From: CAYOWQ01 sp964407695
Lineage (GTDB): Bacteria; Planctomycetota; Phycisphaerae; Phycisphaerales; SM1A02
DNA: 64,000 nt
NCBI GenBank assembly: GCA_964407695.1
Contig: CAYOWQ010000008.1
Coordinates: 124,001 to 188,000 of the forward strand
Reading direction: 5' to 3'
A model generated the notes under the pieces. The model was given only the letters and a program-made list of their open reading frames with translations. It was not told where the DNA came from and searched no databases. Made by a program: the position numbers and the translations under genes. Every line of letters starts with the position of its first letter. Within the stretch, counting starts at the first letter, position 1. Positions 1 to 7,914 of the stretch are shown in pieces.

Positions 1-1030
1 ACACCAGCACGGCGGCGGCCAGCGCCTTGAAGATGATGTTGACGTTCGACACGATGTCGAACAGTCGCGAGATTTCTGCACTCGGAGATGAGGGAGTCAG
101 CCCGAGCGAACCGTCGCGGCGAAGCATGTCGAACATCTGCGGCAGCATCGCCGACACGCTCGACCCCTCGCGGGTCGCAAGCCGGACGTAGATGCCCGTG
201 ATCCGGGTGTCGTTCGCAGCGCCCGGCGCCTCTGATGATCGAAGGTCGGCAATCGAGGTCGGCTCCGGGCGAGGTCCCTCTCGCGACAATCGGTCATGGG
301 CATGGATCACCCATGAACTCGCGAGATCGGTGAAGAGGGCGCGATCGTGGGCGCTCCCGGTCGGCTTCAGGACTCCGATCACGGTAAACGTGAACTCGCG
401 ATGCTCATGCGCTCCTTCCGCACCCGGCGCTCCATGGGTGAGGTACAGCGTGGTGCCTACCTGGAGTCCACGAGATCGCGCAGCCTCTGCTCCCGCGACC
501 AGTGGATACTCCGCCTTGAGCGCCTTCAAGGCCGCCGCAACACCCTCATCCTGCGGCGGCCAGACATCGCTCGCCTGCCTGCGAAAAAGCGTGAGGAATG
601 GAGTCGTGTCAAACCACCGGCCTTGATCAAGCTGCCAGGGTTGGGCTTCCACCGGCTCGAACTTCGTGAAGAACTCCGTCGTCGTTGCCAGCACCGGCAA
701 TCCCCGATAGCTGTCACCCAGTTGCACCGGGATCGCCCAGGCCAGTGGAAATCGATCTCTCAATGCAAGATACGATCCCCAATCGATCGGCTTCTGCGGC
801 GGATTGGCATAGAAGACCTGATTCAGCACGGCAACGAGACCGCTCGCATCCCGGCTTAGCAGGAGGTGCATGTTGCCGCTGCCTCGCTGAAACGCTCTTC
901 GACCCGCATCCTGCATGGTCCAGAGAACCAGCATCAGACCCACCGCAACCGCCACCGAAATGGCTGTGGTGACAGTCGAGAACAGGCGCGCCTGCAGGCT
1001 TCGTCGAATGATCGTGAAATCAGTCAGCAC
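1..1030 (-). CDS. ABC transporter permease, MacB/FtsX type (partial, 3' end missing)
   Basis: The minus-strand frame is open from a GTG at 1030 to the left edge, so about 343 codons are visible and the C-terminus is missing. The translation opens with a short cytoplasmic segment (VLTDFTIIRRSLQARLFS) and one strong membrane span rich in A, V and L. A long extracytoplasmic domain of the MacB kind follows, and a second hydrophobic segment (FDIVSNVNIIFKALAAA) begins at the edge. This is the FtsX-family layout. The start overlaps the stop of the ATPase gene by 11 bases, so the two are translationally coupled and form one transporter. Substrate is unknown; families of this type export lipoproteins, peptides or drugs from the inner membrane. 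The GTG start is inferred from the overlap and the transmembrane position. Confidence 0.8.
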   Translation of the reverse strand, partial: MLTDFTIIRRSLQARLFSTVTTAISVAVAVGLMLVLWTMQDAGRRAFQRGSGNMHLLLSRDASGLVAVLNQVFYANPPQKPIDWGSYLALRDRFPLAWAIPVQLGDSYRGLPVLATTTEFFTKFEPVEAQPWQLDQGRWFDTTPFLTLFRRQASDVWPPQDEGVAAALKALKAEYPLVAGAEAARSRGLQVGTTLYLTHGAPGAEGAHEHREFTFTVIGVLKPTGSAHDRALFTDLASSWVIHAHDRLSREGPRPEPTSIADLRSSEAPGAANDTRITGIYVRLATREGSSVSAMLPQMFDMLRRDGSLGLTPSSPSAEISRLFDIVSNVNIIFKALAAAVLV

Positions 1031-1736
1031 GAACCGTCTCCATCATCAGATCCTCCAGCGAGACTCGCCTGGCGAATCGTTCAACTATTCGTGGATCATG
1101 ACTGGTGCACAGGAGCGCTGCACCCTCTTCGCGACAGATGGACTGGATCAGGTCCATCGCCACAGTCGCATTCTCCGGATCCAGACTCGCCGTGGGTTCA
1201 TCCGCCAGCACAATCGCCGGCCGACAGGCCACCGCTCGCGCCACCGCCACGCGCTGCTGTTGGCCCACGCTCATCCGGTCCACCATCGACTCCGATTTGG
1301 TAATCCCAAGTCGATGCAGAAGCTCCACCGCACGGACGCGGTGCTCGCGCCCGGGCAACTCGGAGAACATCAGCGCGGCCATCACATTCTCCGCAGCCGT
1401 GAAGCCGAGGAGCAGATTGAACGTTTGAAAAATCATCCCGATCGACCGCCCGCGCAGTCGATCCCGTGCTGCCGCCCGTCGGGCATGAATGTTCTCGCCG
1501 CCGATCATGACGCTGCCCATCTGAGGATCCATCAGCCCGGCAATCAGATACAGCAACGTGCTCTTGCCCCGGCCCGATCCACCGGTCAGCAGGACCTGCT
1601 CGCCCCTCTGGAGTTCGAACCTCGGCACTCGAATCGACCAGCCATCCTGTCCGTCAGCTGAGGGATATCGAAACTCGAGATTCTCGATGACAAGCGGAAG
1701 GGGAATGGGTTGATGAGTTTGGAGGCCTGATTCCAT
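1020..1736 (-). CDS. ABC transporter ATP-binding protein (MacB/LolD class)
   Basis: The protein has 238 residues and is a cytoplasmic ATPase that would power the overlapping permease. Visible motifs are Walker A GGSGRGKST, a Q-loop in IGMIFQTFNLL, Walker B IVLADEPTAS with the D-loop SLDPE, and the switch histidine in TSHDP. The signature motif is MSVGQQQR where the family normally has LSGGQQQR, so the conserved first glycine is replaced by valine. The MacB/LolD class is suggested by the spacing and the adjacent FtsX-like permease. I chose the ATG at 1736. A GTG at 1766 in the same frame would add 10 residues but lies only 12 bases after the tRNA 3' end. Neither start has a good ribosome-binding site. 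Confidence 0.88.
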   Translation of the reverse strand: MESGLQTHQPIPLPLVIENLEFRYPSADGQDGWSIRVPRFELQRGEQVLLTGGSGRGKSTLLYLIAGLMDPQMGSVMIGGENIHARRAAARDRLRGRSIGMIFQTFNLLLGFTAAENVMAALMFSELPGREHRVRAVELLHRLGITKSESMVDRMSVGQQQRVAVARAVACRPAIVLADEPTASLDPENATVAMDLIQSICREEGAALLCTSHDPRIVERFARRVSLEDLMMETVRAD

Positions 1737-1778
1737 GCCAGTAAGTGCGGCGTTGATCGACCCCACCTGTCAAAGCAA

Positions 1779-1852
1779 CGCGGGCGGCTGGGCTCGAACC
1801 AGCAACCTTCGGTTTCGTAGACCGATGCTCTATCCAGTTGAGCTACGCCCGC
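1779..1852 (-). tRNA. tRNA-Arg, anticodon ACG
   Basis: The minus strand folds into a full cloverleaf. The acceptor stem GCGGGCG pairs perfectly with CGCCCGC, the D-arm is GCTC/GAGC, the anticodon stem is TCGGT/ACCGA around loop CTACGAA, and the T-arm is GCTGG/CCAGC with loop TTCGAGC. The anticodon is ACG (read as ICG), which decodes CGU/CGC/CGA arginine. The discriminator base is G and no CCA is encoded, so CCA must be added after transcription. It lies just upstream of the ABC ATPase gene on the same strand. Confidence 0.97.
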
Positions 1853-1878
1853 AACCTTCGCCGGTAAGCGAAGCGGGA

Positions 1879-1907
1879 ACACTAGCACGGAAATTCAGTC
1901 GACTCAA
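1879..1907 (-). promoter_or_regulatory. candidate promoter of the tRNA-Arg gene
   Basis: On the minus strand a TTGAGT -35 hexamer (1902-1907) and a TAGTGT -10 hexamer (1879-1884) are separated by exactly 17 bases and point at the tRNA, whose 5' end is 26 bases past the -10. Between them and the tRNA is a 6-bp inverted repeat (CTTCGC/GCGAAG, 1857-1874 region). Matches to consensus are 4/6 and 3/6, so this is a guess from spacing. Confidence 0.35.
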
Positions 1908-1956
1908 CTCGGCTCGATCGAACGGAATTCGACGGATTCGACCGTCGATCCACGAT

Positions 1957-3189
1957 TCAGGCAAACTCTTTGCGAAGAACCTTCAGGCCGTCGAGCAGCC
2001 GATCCAGGTGCACCTTGTCATGCCCGGCCGAAATCTGCACTCGCAGCCTCGCATGGCCTTCCGGCACCACCGGATATCCGAATCCGATGACAAACGAGCC
2101 CAATTCCAGCAGCCGCTTGCTCATGGCAATCGCCTTTGCCGTGTCGTGCACGATGATCGGACAGATGGCCGTTGGGGAATCGAGCACGTCAAAGCCAATT
2201 TTCTTGATGCCGTCCCGTGCGGAGGCCACATTGTCTCGCAACTTCATGACCCGCTGGGGCTCGCGCATCAGCACGTCGATCGCCTTCTCCGCCGAGCATG
2301 CCACCGTTGCCGGCAATGCGTTGGAAAACAGCGTCGGCCGTCCCCGCTGAACGAGCAGTTCCGTCCCCCGCTTCGGGCCGGCGATGTACCCTCCCGCGGC
2401 CCCGCCCAGCGCCTTTCCCAGCGTACCGGTAATGAAGTCGATCTGGTCGCCGCGCATCCCCCAATGCTCGTGCGTCCCCCGCCCGGTCGTTCCCATCACA
2501 CCGGTTCCGTGAGAGTCATCGACCACAAGCAATGCACCGTACTCATCACACAATCGACGCATCTTCGGGAGGTCTGCAATATCCCCCTCCATGCTGAAGA
2601 CGCCGTCGGTCACCACCCAGATCTGGCCCGTCACGTCGTCATTATTCCGGGCCTCCTTCAAACGCGACTCAAGCGCTGCCAGATCATTGTGGCGATACAC
2701 CGTCTTGTGCAGCCCCTTCTTGATCACGGTGGAAAGACGGATCGAGTCGATGATTGACGCGTGATTGAGTTCATCCGAGATGATGATGTCGCCAGGCTCG
2801 CAGAGCGTGGGAAAAATCGCCTCGTTGGCGTTCCAGCACGACGTGAATGTGTACGCGCTTTCAACCCCATAGAACTCGGCGATCTTGCGCTCCAGCGACT
2901 CATGGCACTCGAATGTGCCGCAAATGAAGCGCACGCTCGCTGTCCCAGCGCCGAACCTCCGAATCCCCTCAATCGCGGCCGCCGTAACCTCCGGATGATT
3001 GGCCAGACCCAGGTAGTTGTTGGAGCAGAAACAGCAGACCTCGCCATATCCGCGCAGGCGAATGGTGGCATCCATCGGTCCCTCGATCATCTGCAGCATT
3101 TTGAGCTGGCCGCCGGAGGCAAGCTGGCTGAGCGTCTTATCGGTTCTCTGAGAGAAGAGATGTCCCGTTTGGGCCGTCATCGTCGTCAT
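1957..3189 (-). CDS. kbl: glycine C-acetyltransferase (2-amino-3-ketobutyrate CoA ligase)
   Basis: The protein has 410 residues and is a PLP-dependent enzyme of the alpha-oxoamine synthase family. It cleaves 2-amino-3-ketobutyrate with CoA to glycine and acetyl-CoA in threonine breakdown. Length and sequence fit Kbl well: the N-terminal SNNYLGLANHPEV motif, FTSCWNANEAIF, the cofactor-binding VVDDSHGTGVMG, and the PLP-lysine segment TGTLGKALGGAAGGY, which is typical of Kbl rather than BioF or HemA. No threonine dehydrogenase (tdh) is in the window, so the 2-amino-3-ketobutyrate source must lie elsewhere. The chosen start is the ATG at 3189; an in-frame ATG at 3180 is also possible. Confidence 0.93.
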   Translation of the reverse strand: MTTMTAQTGHLFSQRTDKTLSQLASGGQLKMLQMIEGPMDATIRLRGYGEVCCFCSNNYLGLANHPEVTAAAIEGIRRFGAGTASVRFICGTFECHESLERKIAEFYGVESAYTFTSCWNANEAIFPTLCEPGDIIISDELNHASIIDSIRLSTVIKKGLHKTVYRHNDLAALESRLKEARNNDDVTGQIWVVTDGVFSMEGDIADLPKMRRLCDEYGALLVVDDSHGTGVMGTTGRGTHEHWGMRGDQIDFITGTLGKALGGAAGGYIAGPKRGTELLVQRGRPTLFSNALPATVACSAEKAIDVLMREPQRVMKLRDNVASARDGIKKIGFDVLDSPTAICPIIVHDTAKAIAMSKRLLELGSFVIGFGYPVVPEGHARLRVQISAGHDKVHLDRLLDGLKVLRKEFA

Positions 3190-3246
3190 GACGACAGTGT
3201 ATCCACCCCGAACTTGAAGACTTGCCTCCTGGGAACTCCGACGGTT

Positions 3247-3492
3247 TCAGGCCGCTTTGGGCGACTTGTCCTTCGGAGCATCCTTCGCGGCCGGCTTCTT
3301 CTCGTCGGCATCCGGACTCAGGCCGGCATCTGACGGCCGGTTGGACGGAATCCGGATGTTGGCGCCGCAGCCCTTGCAGCGAACGAGCTTGCCGCGTGCG
3401 GTCGAGGGCACCGCGAGCACCCGCTGGCAAAGCAGGTTCGGGCACATGATGCGGATCGACTGATCATTCGACTTTTCAGTACCCATACCCAT
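3247..3492 (-). CDS. small zinc-ribbon protein, planctomycete type
   Basis: An 81-residue protein (from the ATG at 3492; a second ATG is at 3486). It has a CPNLLC...CKGC zinc ribbon with about 16 residues between the knuckles, followed by a lysine-, alanine- and proline-rich charged tail (EKKPAAKDAPKDKSPKAA). The motif around the second knuckle (GKLVRCKGCGANIRIP) resembles the planctomycete family in which a short N-terminal ribbon of the type CPxCxxxLxVP...G..VxCpxCg precedes variable regions. It probably binds zinc; the molecular role is unknown. It is transcribed divergently from purA, about 120 bases away. Confidence 0.7.
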   Translation of the reverse strand: MGMGTEKSNDQSIRIMCPNLLCQRVLAVPSTARGKLVRCKGCGANIRIPSNRPSDAGLSPDADEKKPAAKDAPKDKSPKAA

Positions 3493-3533
3493 CGAGTATC
3501 GTCGGAACTTCGGCAGGACTTGAGTTCCTTTGC

Positions 3534-3562
3534 TTGACACCCCCGCCGCCCCATCCATAGCG
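3534..3562 (+). promoter_or_regulatory. candidate purA promoter
   Basis: A perfect TTGACA (3534-3539) is followed after 16 bases by CATAGC, a weak 3/6 match to the -10 consensus, about 50 bases before the purA ATG. The strong -35 box is the only real support. Confidence 0.3.
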
Positions 3563-3613
3563 TCCTCCTTGGCCTCCCAGGCTTCCCGCCTTCATACGAG
3601 TTCAACCTTGTCC

Positions 3614-4951
3614 ATGAATTTGCCCCGTTCAACCTCCGCCTCTCGCAATACCGCCGTGGTTGGAATGCAATGGGGCGACGAGGGCAAGGGCAAGATTGTC
3701 GATATCCTGACCGCGCGACACGACGTGATCGTCCGATATAACGGCGGCGCCAATGCAGGTCACACAATTCAGGTGGGAAATCAGCGGTATGCCCTTCACC
3801 TGATACCGTCTGGAATCCTTTCTCCCGGCAAGACCTGCGTCATTGCCAACGGCGTCGTGGTCGACCCGGAAAAGCTGATTGAGGAAATGGACCAGCTCCG
3901 TGCTCGCGGAATCGAAGTCGGCGAAAACCTCAGGTTATCGGACCGCGCTCATGTCGTCATGCCCTATCACAAGGAACATGACGCCGCCCTTGAAACGGTC
4001 CTCTCCCGGCGAGCCTCACCCGACGACAATGATCAATCCATCGGCACCACCCGGCGCGGGATCGGCCCTGCCTACGCCGACAAGATCTATCGATCGACCG
4101 CCATTCGGGTTGGCGACCTCCTCAATCCCGATGTGCTCGGCAAACGACTCCGCGTGATTTGCGAGATTCGCACCGCTGAACTTGCAGCTCTCGGCGTCAA
4201 GGCCCCGCCACTCGACTCGGCCGCGCTGACCACGCGGTTCGCCGCCCTCGGCCGCCGGCTCGCGCCCCACATCACCGACACCACGTATCTGCTGCACGAT
4301 TGCCTTCGTGAAGGAAAGCGAATTCTCTTCGAGGGCGCCAACGCGTGCCTTCTCGATATCGACCACGGCACCTACCCGTATGTCACCAGCTCAAACTGCT
4401 CGGTGCTTGGAATTCCCGCGGGCACCGGTGTGCCGGGCACTCACATTCATCGCGTCCTTGGAATCATGAAGGCCTATTCGACTCGAGTCGGAGCCGGCCC
4501 GTTCCCGACTGAACTCGATAACGAGCTTGGACAGCGCATCCGTGAACGCGGCCGCGAATATGGCACCACCACAGGCCGTCCCCGCCGATGCGGCTGGCTC
4601 GATCTGGTCGCCGTCAGGTACTCGGCCATGATCTGCGGCGCCACGGGTCTTGCCTGCATGCTGCTTGATGTGCTCAGCGGAATCGAGGAGTTGAAACTCT
4701 GTACGGCCTACCGCCTTCCCGATGGGAGCACCACCGATCGATTCATCCCCGATGCCGTGCGGCTCGGGGATGCGGAGCCGGTGTATGAAACCATGCCGGG
4801 CTGGACCGAGGACATCGACGATGCCACGCAGCGGAGCCGCCTTCCCGTCAACGCCCAACGATATCTCGATCGTATCGAAACCTGCGTCGGCGCTCCGATT
4901 GAGATTGTGAGCGTCGGCCCCGAACGCTCGCAGACACTGACGGCGGTGTAG
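3614..4951 (+). CDS. purA: adenylosuccinate synthetase
   Basis: The protein has 445 residues and catalyses the GTP-dependent ligation of aspartate to IMP, the first committed step to AMP. The N-terminal GMQWGDEGKGKIVD motif carries the catalytic Asp and the phosphate loop. NGGANAGHTI supplies the catalytic His. Further markers are GTTRRGIGPAYADK, the FEGANACLLDIDHGTYPYVTSSN segment (split here by convention) and TTTGRPRRCGWLD. The start is the ATG at 3614, because upstream in-frame codons look like leader and the conserved domain begins about 17 residues later. purB, which acts next in AMP synthesis, is in the same window at 10456-11904 but on the other strand. A downstream gene starts 13 bases after the stop. 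Confidence 0.96.
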   Translation: MNLPRSTSASRNTAVVGMQWGDEGKGKIVDILTARHDVIVRYNGGANAGHTIQVGNQRYALHLIPSGILSPGKTCVIANGVVVDPEKLIEEMDQLRARGIEVGENLRLSDRAHVVMPYHKEHDAALETVLSRRASPDDNDQSIGTTRRGIGPAYADKIYRSTAIRVGDLLNPDVLGKRLRVICEIRTAELAALGVKAPPLDSAALTTRFAALGRRLAPHITDTTYLLHDCLREGKRILFEGANACLLDIDHGTYPYVTSSNCSVLGIPAGTGVPGTHIHRVLGIMKAYSTRVGAGPFPTELDNELGQRIRERGREYGTTTGRPRRCGWLDLVAVRYSAMICGATGLACMLLDVLSGIEELKLCTAYRLPDGSTTDRFIPDAVRLGDAEPVYETMPGWTEDIDDATQRSRLPVNAQRYLDRIETCVGAPIEIVSVGPERSQTLTAV

Positions 4952-4963
4952 TGGCTCGCACGC

Positions 4964-5740
4964 ATGGGCGCTTTCCAGCATCAACCCCTGCTTTCCGTGA
5001 CCTGCTTTTCGCTCGACCTCGATTTGGAGGCGGCCCTGCAGCGAATCACGACCACTCCCATTCGGCACATTCAATGGAACGCGGCCGAGCCCGGCTATCG
5101 ACCTCGTGATCTCGATTCCGGCGCCCGTCGAGGTTTGCTCGAGAAACTTCGACGCCTCGAACTTGAACTCAGCGGAGTCGATCTGTGGATCCCTCCCGAA
5201 CACTTCCTCAGTGATGCGCGAGTGGATCGAGCCCTCACCGCGGTGAAATCGGCCATCGAATTCTCCGCCGTTTGCGGGCGCGTGCCCGTCTCGTTGGCTC
5301 TTCCGCGGCAAGGCAAGGACACGGATTCGGCGCTGAATCAGCTGGAATCCATTCAGAGTGCCGTTGCGGGCTGGGCGGATCACTTTGGTGTTGAAATCGC
5401 CGACCACGGACTTCCCCGGTGCCGACACGAGGTCATCCGGATCGGCATTGATCCGGCCGCATCGTTGGCGCTTGGCGAGGACCCGATCAGCACCACCACG
5501 TCATATGCCTCTCACCTTTCGTCGCTCAGACTCTGCGACCTGCTTCGTTCCGGACTTCGAGGGCCGATCGCCGAGCCAGGGAACGCGCGCCTGGATGATT
5601 TCAGGCTGGCCGTCGCCGCCATGGCCGCGGGCTACGAGAGGCCGGTTGTGATCGACACCCGTCAATGGTCTGGCCCGTGGTCCGGCGTGCTCTCAACCAT
5701 CGAGCGGTGGACGCGAGCCCTGGAACTGCCATCCCACTGA
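4964..5740 (+). CDS. sugar-phosphate isomerase/epimerase-like TIM-barrel protein (tentative)
   Basis: A 258-residue protein starting 13 bases after purA, so probably co-transcribed. It begins with a strand-like SVTCFSLDLDLEAAL and IRHIQWNAAEPGYRP. It then alternates helices and strands with GVDLWIPPEHFL, FSAVCGRVPVSL, VIRIGIDPAASLALGEDP, LRLCDLL and ERPVVIDTR. That order (IDPA, then an acidic or His-bearing strand, then RLCD) is reminiscent of the AP-endonuclease-2/xylose-isomerase-like TIM-barrel superfamily. However, the usual H/E/D/H metal ligands are poorly preserved. I call the fold only tentatively; the substrate is unknown. Confidence 0.5.
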   Translation: MGAFQHQPLLSVTCFSLDLDLEAALQRITTTPIRHIQWNAAEPGYRPRDLDSGARRGLLEKLRRLELELSGVDLWIPPEHFLSDARVDRALTAVKSAIEFSAVCGRVPVSLALPRQGKDTDSALNQLESIQSAVAGWADHFGVEIADHGLPRCRHEVIRIGIDPAASLALGEDPISTTTSYASHLSSLRLCDLLRSGLRGPIAEPGNARLDDFRLAVAAMAAGYERPVVIDTRQWSGPWSGVLSTIERWTRALELPSH

Positions 5741-5766
5741 ATCGGGTTTCTCGCCGCCGCAACGCT

Positions 5767-6297
5767 CTACTTTCGCCGTTCCCAGACCAGATGCGCCAAC
5801 TGCGGCACGATCAGACGATCCATGGCGGTCTCGACGGCGTTCACCGAACCCGGCATCGCGAAGAGAAACGTCTCGCCCGTCTTCGAGATGACAAGGCCCC
5901 CCACCGCACGACTCATCATCGCGGAGGCCCCAACCTCCTGATAGCTCAGCATCCGGAACAATTCCCCGAACCCATCCAATTCGACCGTCAGGAGTCCGCG
6001 CACCACCTCAATTGTCGTGTCGCGCTTGGCGATTCCCGTGCCGCCTGTCGTGAGCACGACATCCACGTCCGCCTGGTTGATCCAGGATTCAATCGCCGCT
6101 CGAATCGCACTCGCTTCATCCTTCACGAGCCGGCGAGACACACAGGTGTGACCCCCTTTCGTCAATCGATCGATGACCGCATCGCCGCCCCGGTCGGTGG
6201 CCGGGGTCCGCGTATCCGAAATCGTCAGTACCGCGCAGCGCACCGCGCGGTTTCTTCGCATCTCCTCCGCCTGCTGCTGATGCTCGTCGCTCGACAT
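5767..6297 (-). CDS. moaB: molybdenum cofactor biosynthesis protein, MoaB/MogA family
   Basis: A 176-residue protein of the MoaB/Mog fold, which binds molybdopterin and adenylylates it or assists metal insertion. Diagnostic features are AVLTISDTRTPATDRGG near the N-terminus, the molybdopterin-binding TTGGTGIAKRDTT, GFGELFRMLSYQEVG and the C-terminal FAMPGSVNAVETAMDRL. Length matches MoaB. It is convergent with the TIM-barrel-like gene (26 bases apart) and divergent from acpS. No other moa or moe genes are in the window. Confidence 0.92.
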   Translation of the reverse strand: MSSDEHQQQAEEMRRNRAVRCAVLTISDTRTPATDRGGDAVIDRLTKGGHTCVSRRLVKDEASAIRAAIESWINQADVDVVLTTGGTGIAKRDTTIEVVRGLLTVELDGFGELFRMLSYQEVGASAMMSRAVGGLVISKTGETFLFAMPGSVNAVETAMDRLIVPQLAHLVWERRK

Positions 6298-6359
6298 GGC
6301 CGCAGTGTACGGGCAGCGACCGACTTCCTACCATCCAGGCAAATTCCCAACTCCCTCCT

Positions 6360-6746
6360 ATGAAGATCATCGGACACGGCGTCGATATCGTCGAGAATGC
6401 GCGGATCGCTACCCTCCTGCAGGCGCATGGACGGCTTTTTATCGATCGATGCTTCACGGCCGCGGAGCAGGCTTACGCGGAATCCGGTCGGCGACGACGA
6501 ATCGAGCGCTATGCTGCCCGATTTGCCGCCAAGGAGGCGGTGCTGAAGGCCATTGGCACCGGGTGGCGCGACGGCATCTCATGGAAGGACGTCGAGGTGC
6601 TCAAGTTGCCTTCGGGCGAACCACGAATCCTCCTCTCGGGTCGATGTTCCGAGCTGGCAGCCGAACTGGGGGTCGTTGAGTGGCGAGCCAGCCTGAGTCA
6701 CACCGAGCAATATGCCATGGCCAGCGCCATCGCTTGCGGCCGGTAG
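6360..6746 (+). CDS. acpS: holo-[acyl-carrier-protein] synthase
   Basis: A 128-residue enzyme that transfers 4'-phosphopantetheine from CoA to the acyl carrier protein. It shows the two family signatures: GHGVDIVENARI at the N-terminus, whose Asp is a Mg ligand, and the central ARFAAKEAVLKAIGTG, whose Glu is the second metal ligand. SLSHTEQYAMASAIA is at the C-terminus. Length is normal for AcpS. It is divergent from moaB; the 62-base gap must hold both promoters. Confidence 0.94.
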   Translation: MKIIGHGVDIVENARIATLLQAHGRLFIDRCFTAAEQAYAESGRRRRIERYAARFAAKEAVLKAIGTGWRDGISWKDVEVLKLPSGEPRILLSGRCSELAAELGVVEWRASLSHTEQYAMASAIACGR

Positions 6747-6812
6747 GCGGGGTGACCTCAATCAATATTTCTTTCCCGACGTTGGACGAATCCGTCCCGA
6801 TCCGCCGATCGC

Positions 6813-7568
6813 ATGCTTAGAATCCCCCCGAACGTGGCACGTCGACCCTCCAATCCCGCTCTCTACGAGGTCATCAAGGCCCGAGAGGCCCCAAAGCCTG
6901 ACCGGCCGTTGCCCGAAGCTCCGCCGACACCGCCGCCGGCGGCTCCCTCGTCGACCCAGGACTCGATCCTTGCCCCGGGCACGGCGATTCGATTGCCCGT
7001 GGGATATGTCGGACTGGCGTTTGCTGTCATGATCGTCGTTGCGGCCGGTTTCTACATGTTCGGCTATAGCCGCGGCGAGCGTGCCACCCAATCGAGGCTG
7101 GAAGATCAGGCGGGCGACCTCATTGATCGCCGTTTCACCGGCACCGACCCCCTTCTCCAGGGGCCCGAGGCATCTCCGAAGGGGAACGCGGGTGACAAGG
7201 ATGGTGCCCGGAGTCCGGTAACAAACAAAGATCGAACGAACCAGCAACCCCCAGCCGATCGTGCGCAGCAGGATCCCAGGCAACCTGGCCTCAATTACCT
7301 GTTGATCGACAGTAAATCCTCGAGCCCGGAGATGAGGGAGTTGATTGCGTTCTGCATCCAGAACGGGCTTGATGCCCGGATCGTTCGCGACAATAATGCG
7401 GGTCCCCCGAAGGTCATCGTGCTGCCGGGCTTCAAAGCAGGTGAACTTGCCTCCAAGGCAGCCGAAGACCTGAAGGCGCGGACCATTTCGGTTGGGAAAA
7501 AATGGGCCGAATCCGGCCCTGGCCGGCCGGACCTCAAAACCGCGTACTTTGAAAAGTACCTTCCCTGA
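6813..7568 (+). CDS. membrane-anchored protein of unknown function
   Basis: The 251-residue product has a proline-rich cytoplasmic N-terminus (about 60 residues, with PEAPPTPPPAAP). One membrane span follows at about 65-90 (VGLAFAVMIVVAAGFYMFGY), then a polar low-complexity linker and a C-terminal globular part of about 100 residues beginning LNYLLIDSKSSSPEMRELI and ending GRPDLKTAYFEKYLP. That last part looks like a small alpha/beta domain of the SPOR-like size, but no SPOR signature is evident. Topology suggests the C-terminal domain is extracytoplasmic. It precedes the small basic protein gene by 23 bases, suggesting one transcript. I do not recognise the family with certainty. Confidence 0.6.
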   Translation: MLRIPPNVARRPSNPALYEVIKAREAPKPDRPLPEAPPTPPPAAPSSTQDSILAPGTAIRLPVGYVGLAFAVMIVVAAGFYMFGYSRGERATQSRLEDQAGDLIDRRFTGTDPLLQGPEASPKGNAGDKDGARSPVTNKDRTNQQPPADRAQQDPRQPGLNYLLIDSKSSSPEMRELIAFCIQNGLDARIVRDNNAGPPKVIVLPGFKAGELASKAAEDLKARTISVGKKWAESGPGRPDLKTAYFEKYLP

Positions 7569-7591
7569 TCGCTAAACCTGAAAGTATCTCC

Positions 7592-7873
7592 ATGAGTCTC
7601 CACCCTTCCCTCAAAGTCAAGTCCGGCGCACTGAACCAGCATCGAAATGTCTTGACCCGGGCCGAACGAATCTCCAAGCTCTCCAGCCTGGAGCAGTTCG
7701 ATCCCGAGAAGAATTCCGCTCTCGGCCTGGTCAAGGTGCGCAGCATCAAGGCCTCCGCCGGCAAGAAGGAGAAGAAGAAGACCGAGGGTGAGGGTGAAGC
7801 CGACGCCAAGGGTGCCGCGAAGCCCGCCGCCGCAGCCGCAGCTCCGGCAGCCAAGCCTGCCGGCAAGAAGTAG
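7592..7873 (+). CDS. small basic protein, Verrucomicrobia/Planctomycetes/Chlamydiae family
   Basis: A 93-residue protein whose first half (MSLHPSLKVKSGAL, then NQHRNVLTRAERISKLSSL, DPEKNSALGLVKVRSIKA) matches what I recall of the TIGR04137 family, confined to the PVC bacterial group. The second half is a lysine- and glutamate-rich stretch followed by an alanine/proline/lysine tail (KPAAAAAAPAAKPAGKK), as in ribosome-associated or DNA-associated basic proteins. The family's function is, to my knowledge, not established; a ribosomal or nucleic-acid role is only an inference from charge. It is one of the best taxonomic markers in this window. It follows the membrane-anchored unknown closely. Confidence 0.88.
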   Translation: MSLHPSLKVKSGALNQHRNVLTRAERISKLSSLEQFDPEKNSALGLVKVRSIKASAGKKEKKKTEGEGEADAKGAAKPAAAAAAPAAKPAGKK

Positions 7874-7914
7874 AGGTATTCCTCGGTTCGCTTTTCTCAA
7901 AGCGCGACAACAAG

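Noticed and set aside
1735..2757. Long plus-strand frame over kbl
   Set aside because: It is antisense to a well-supported glycine C-acetyltransferase gene and has a composition (Arg, His, Pro and Gln-rich) typical of shadow frames in high-GC DNA.
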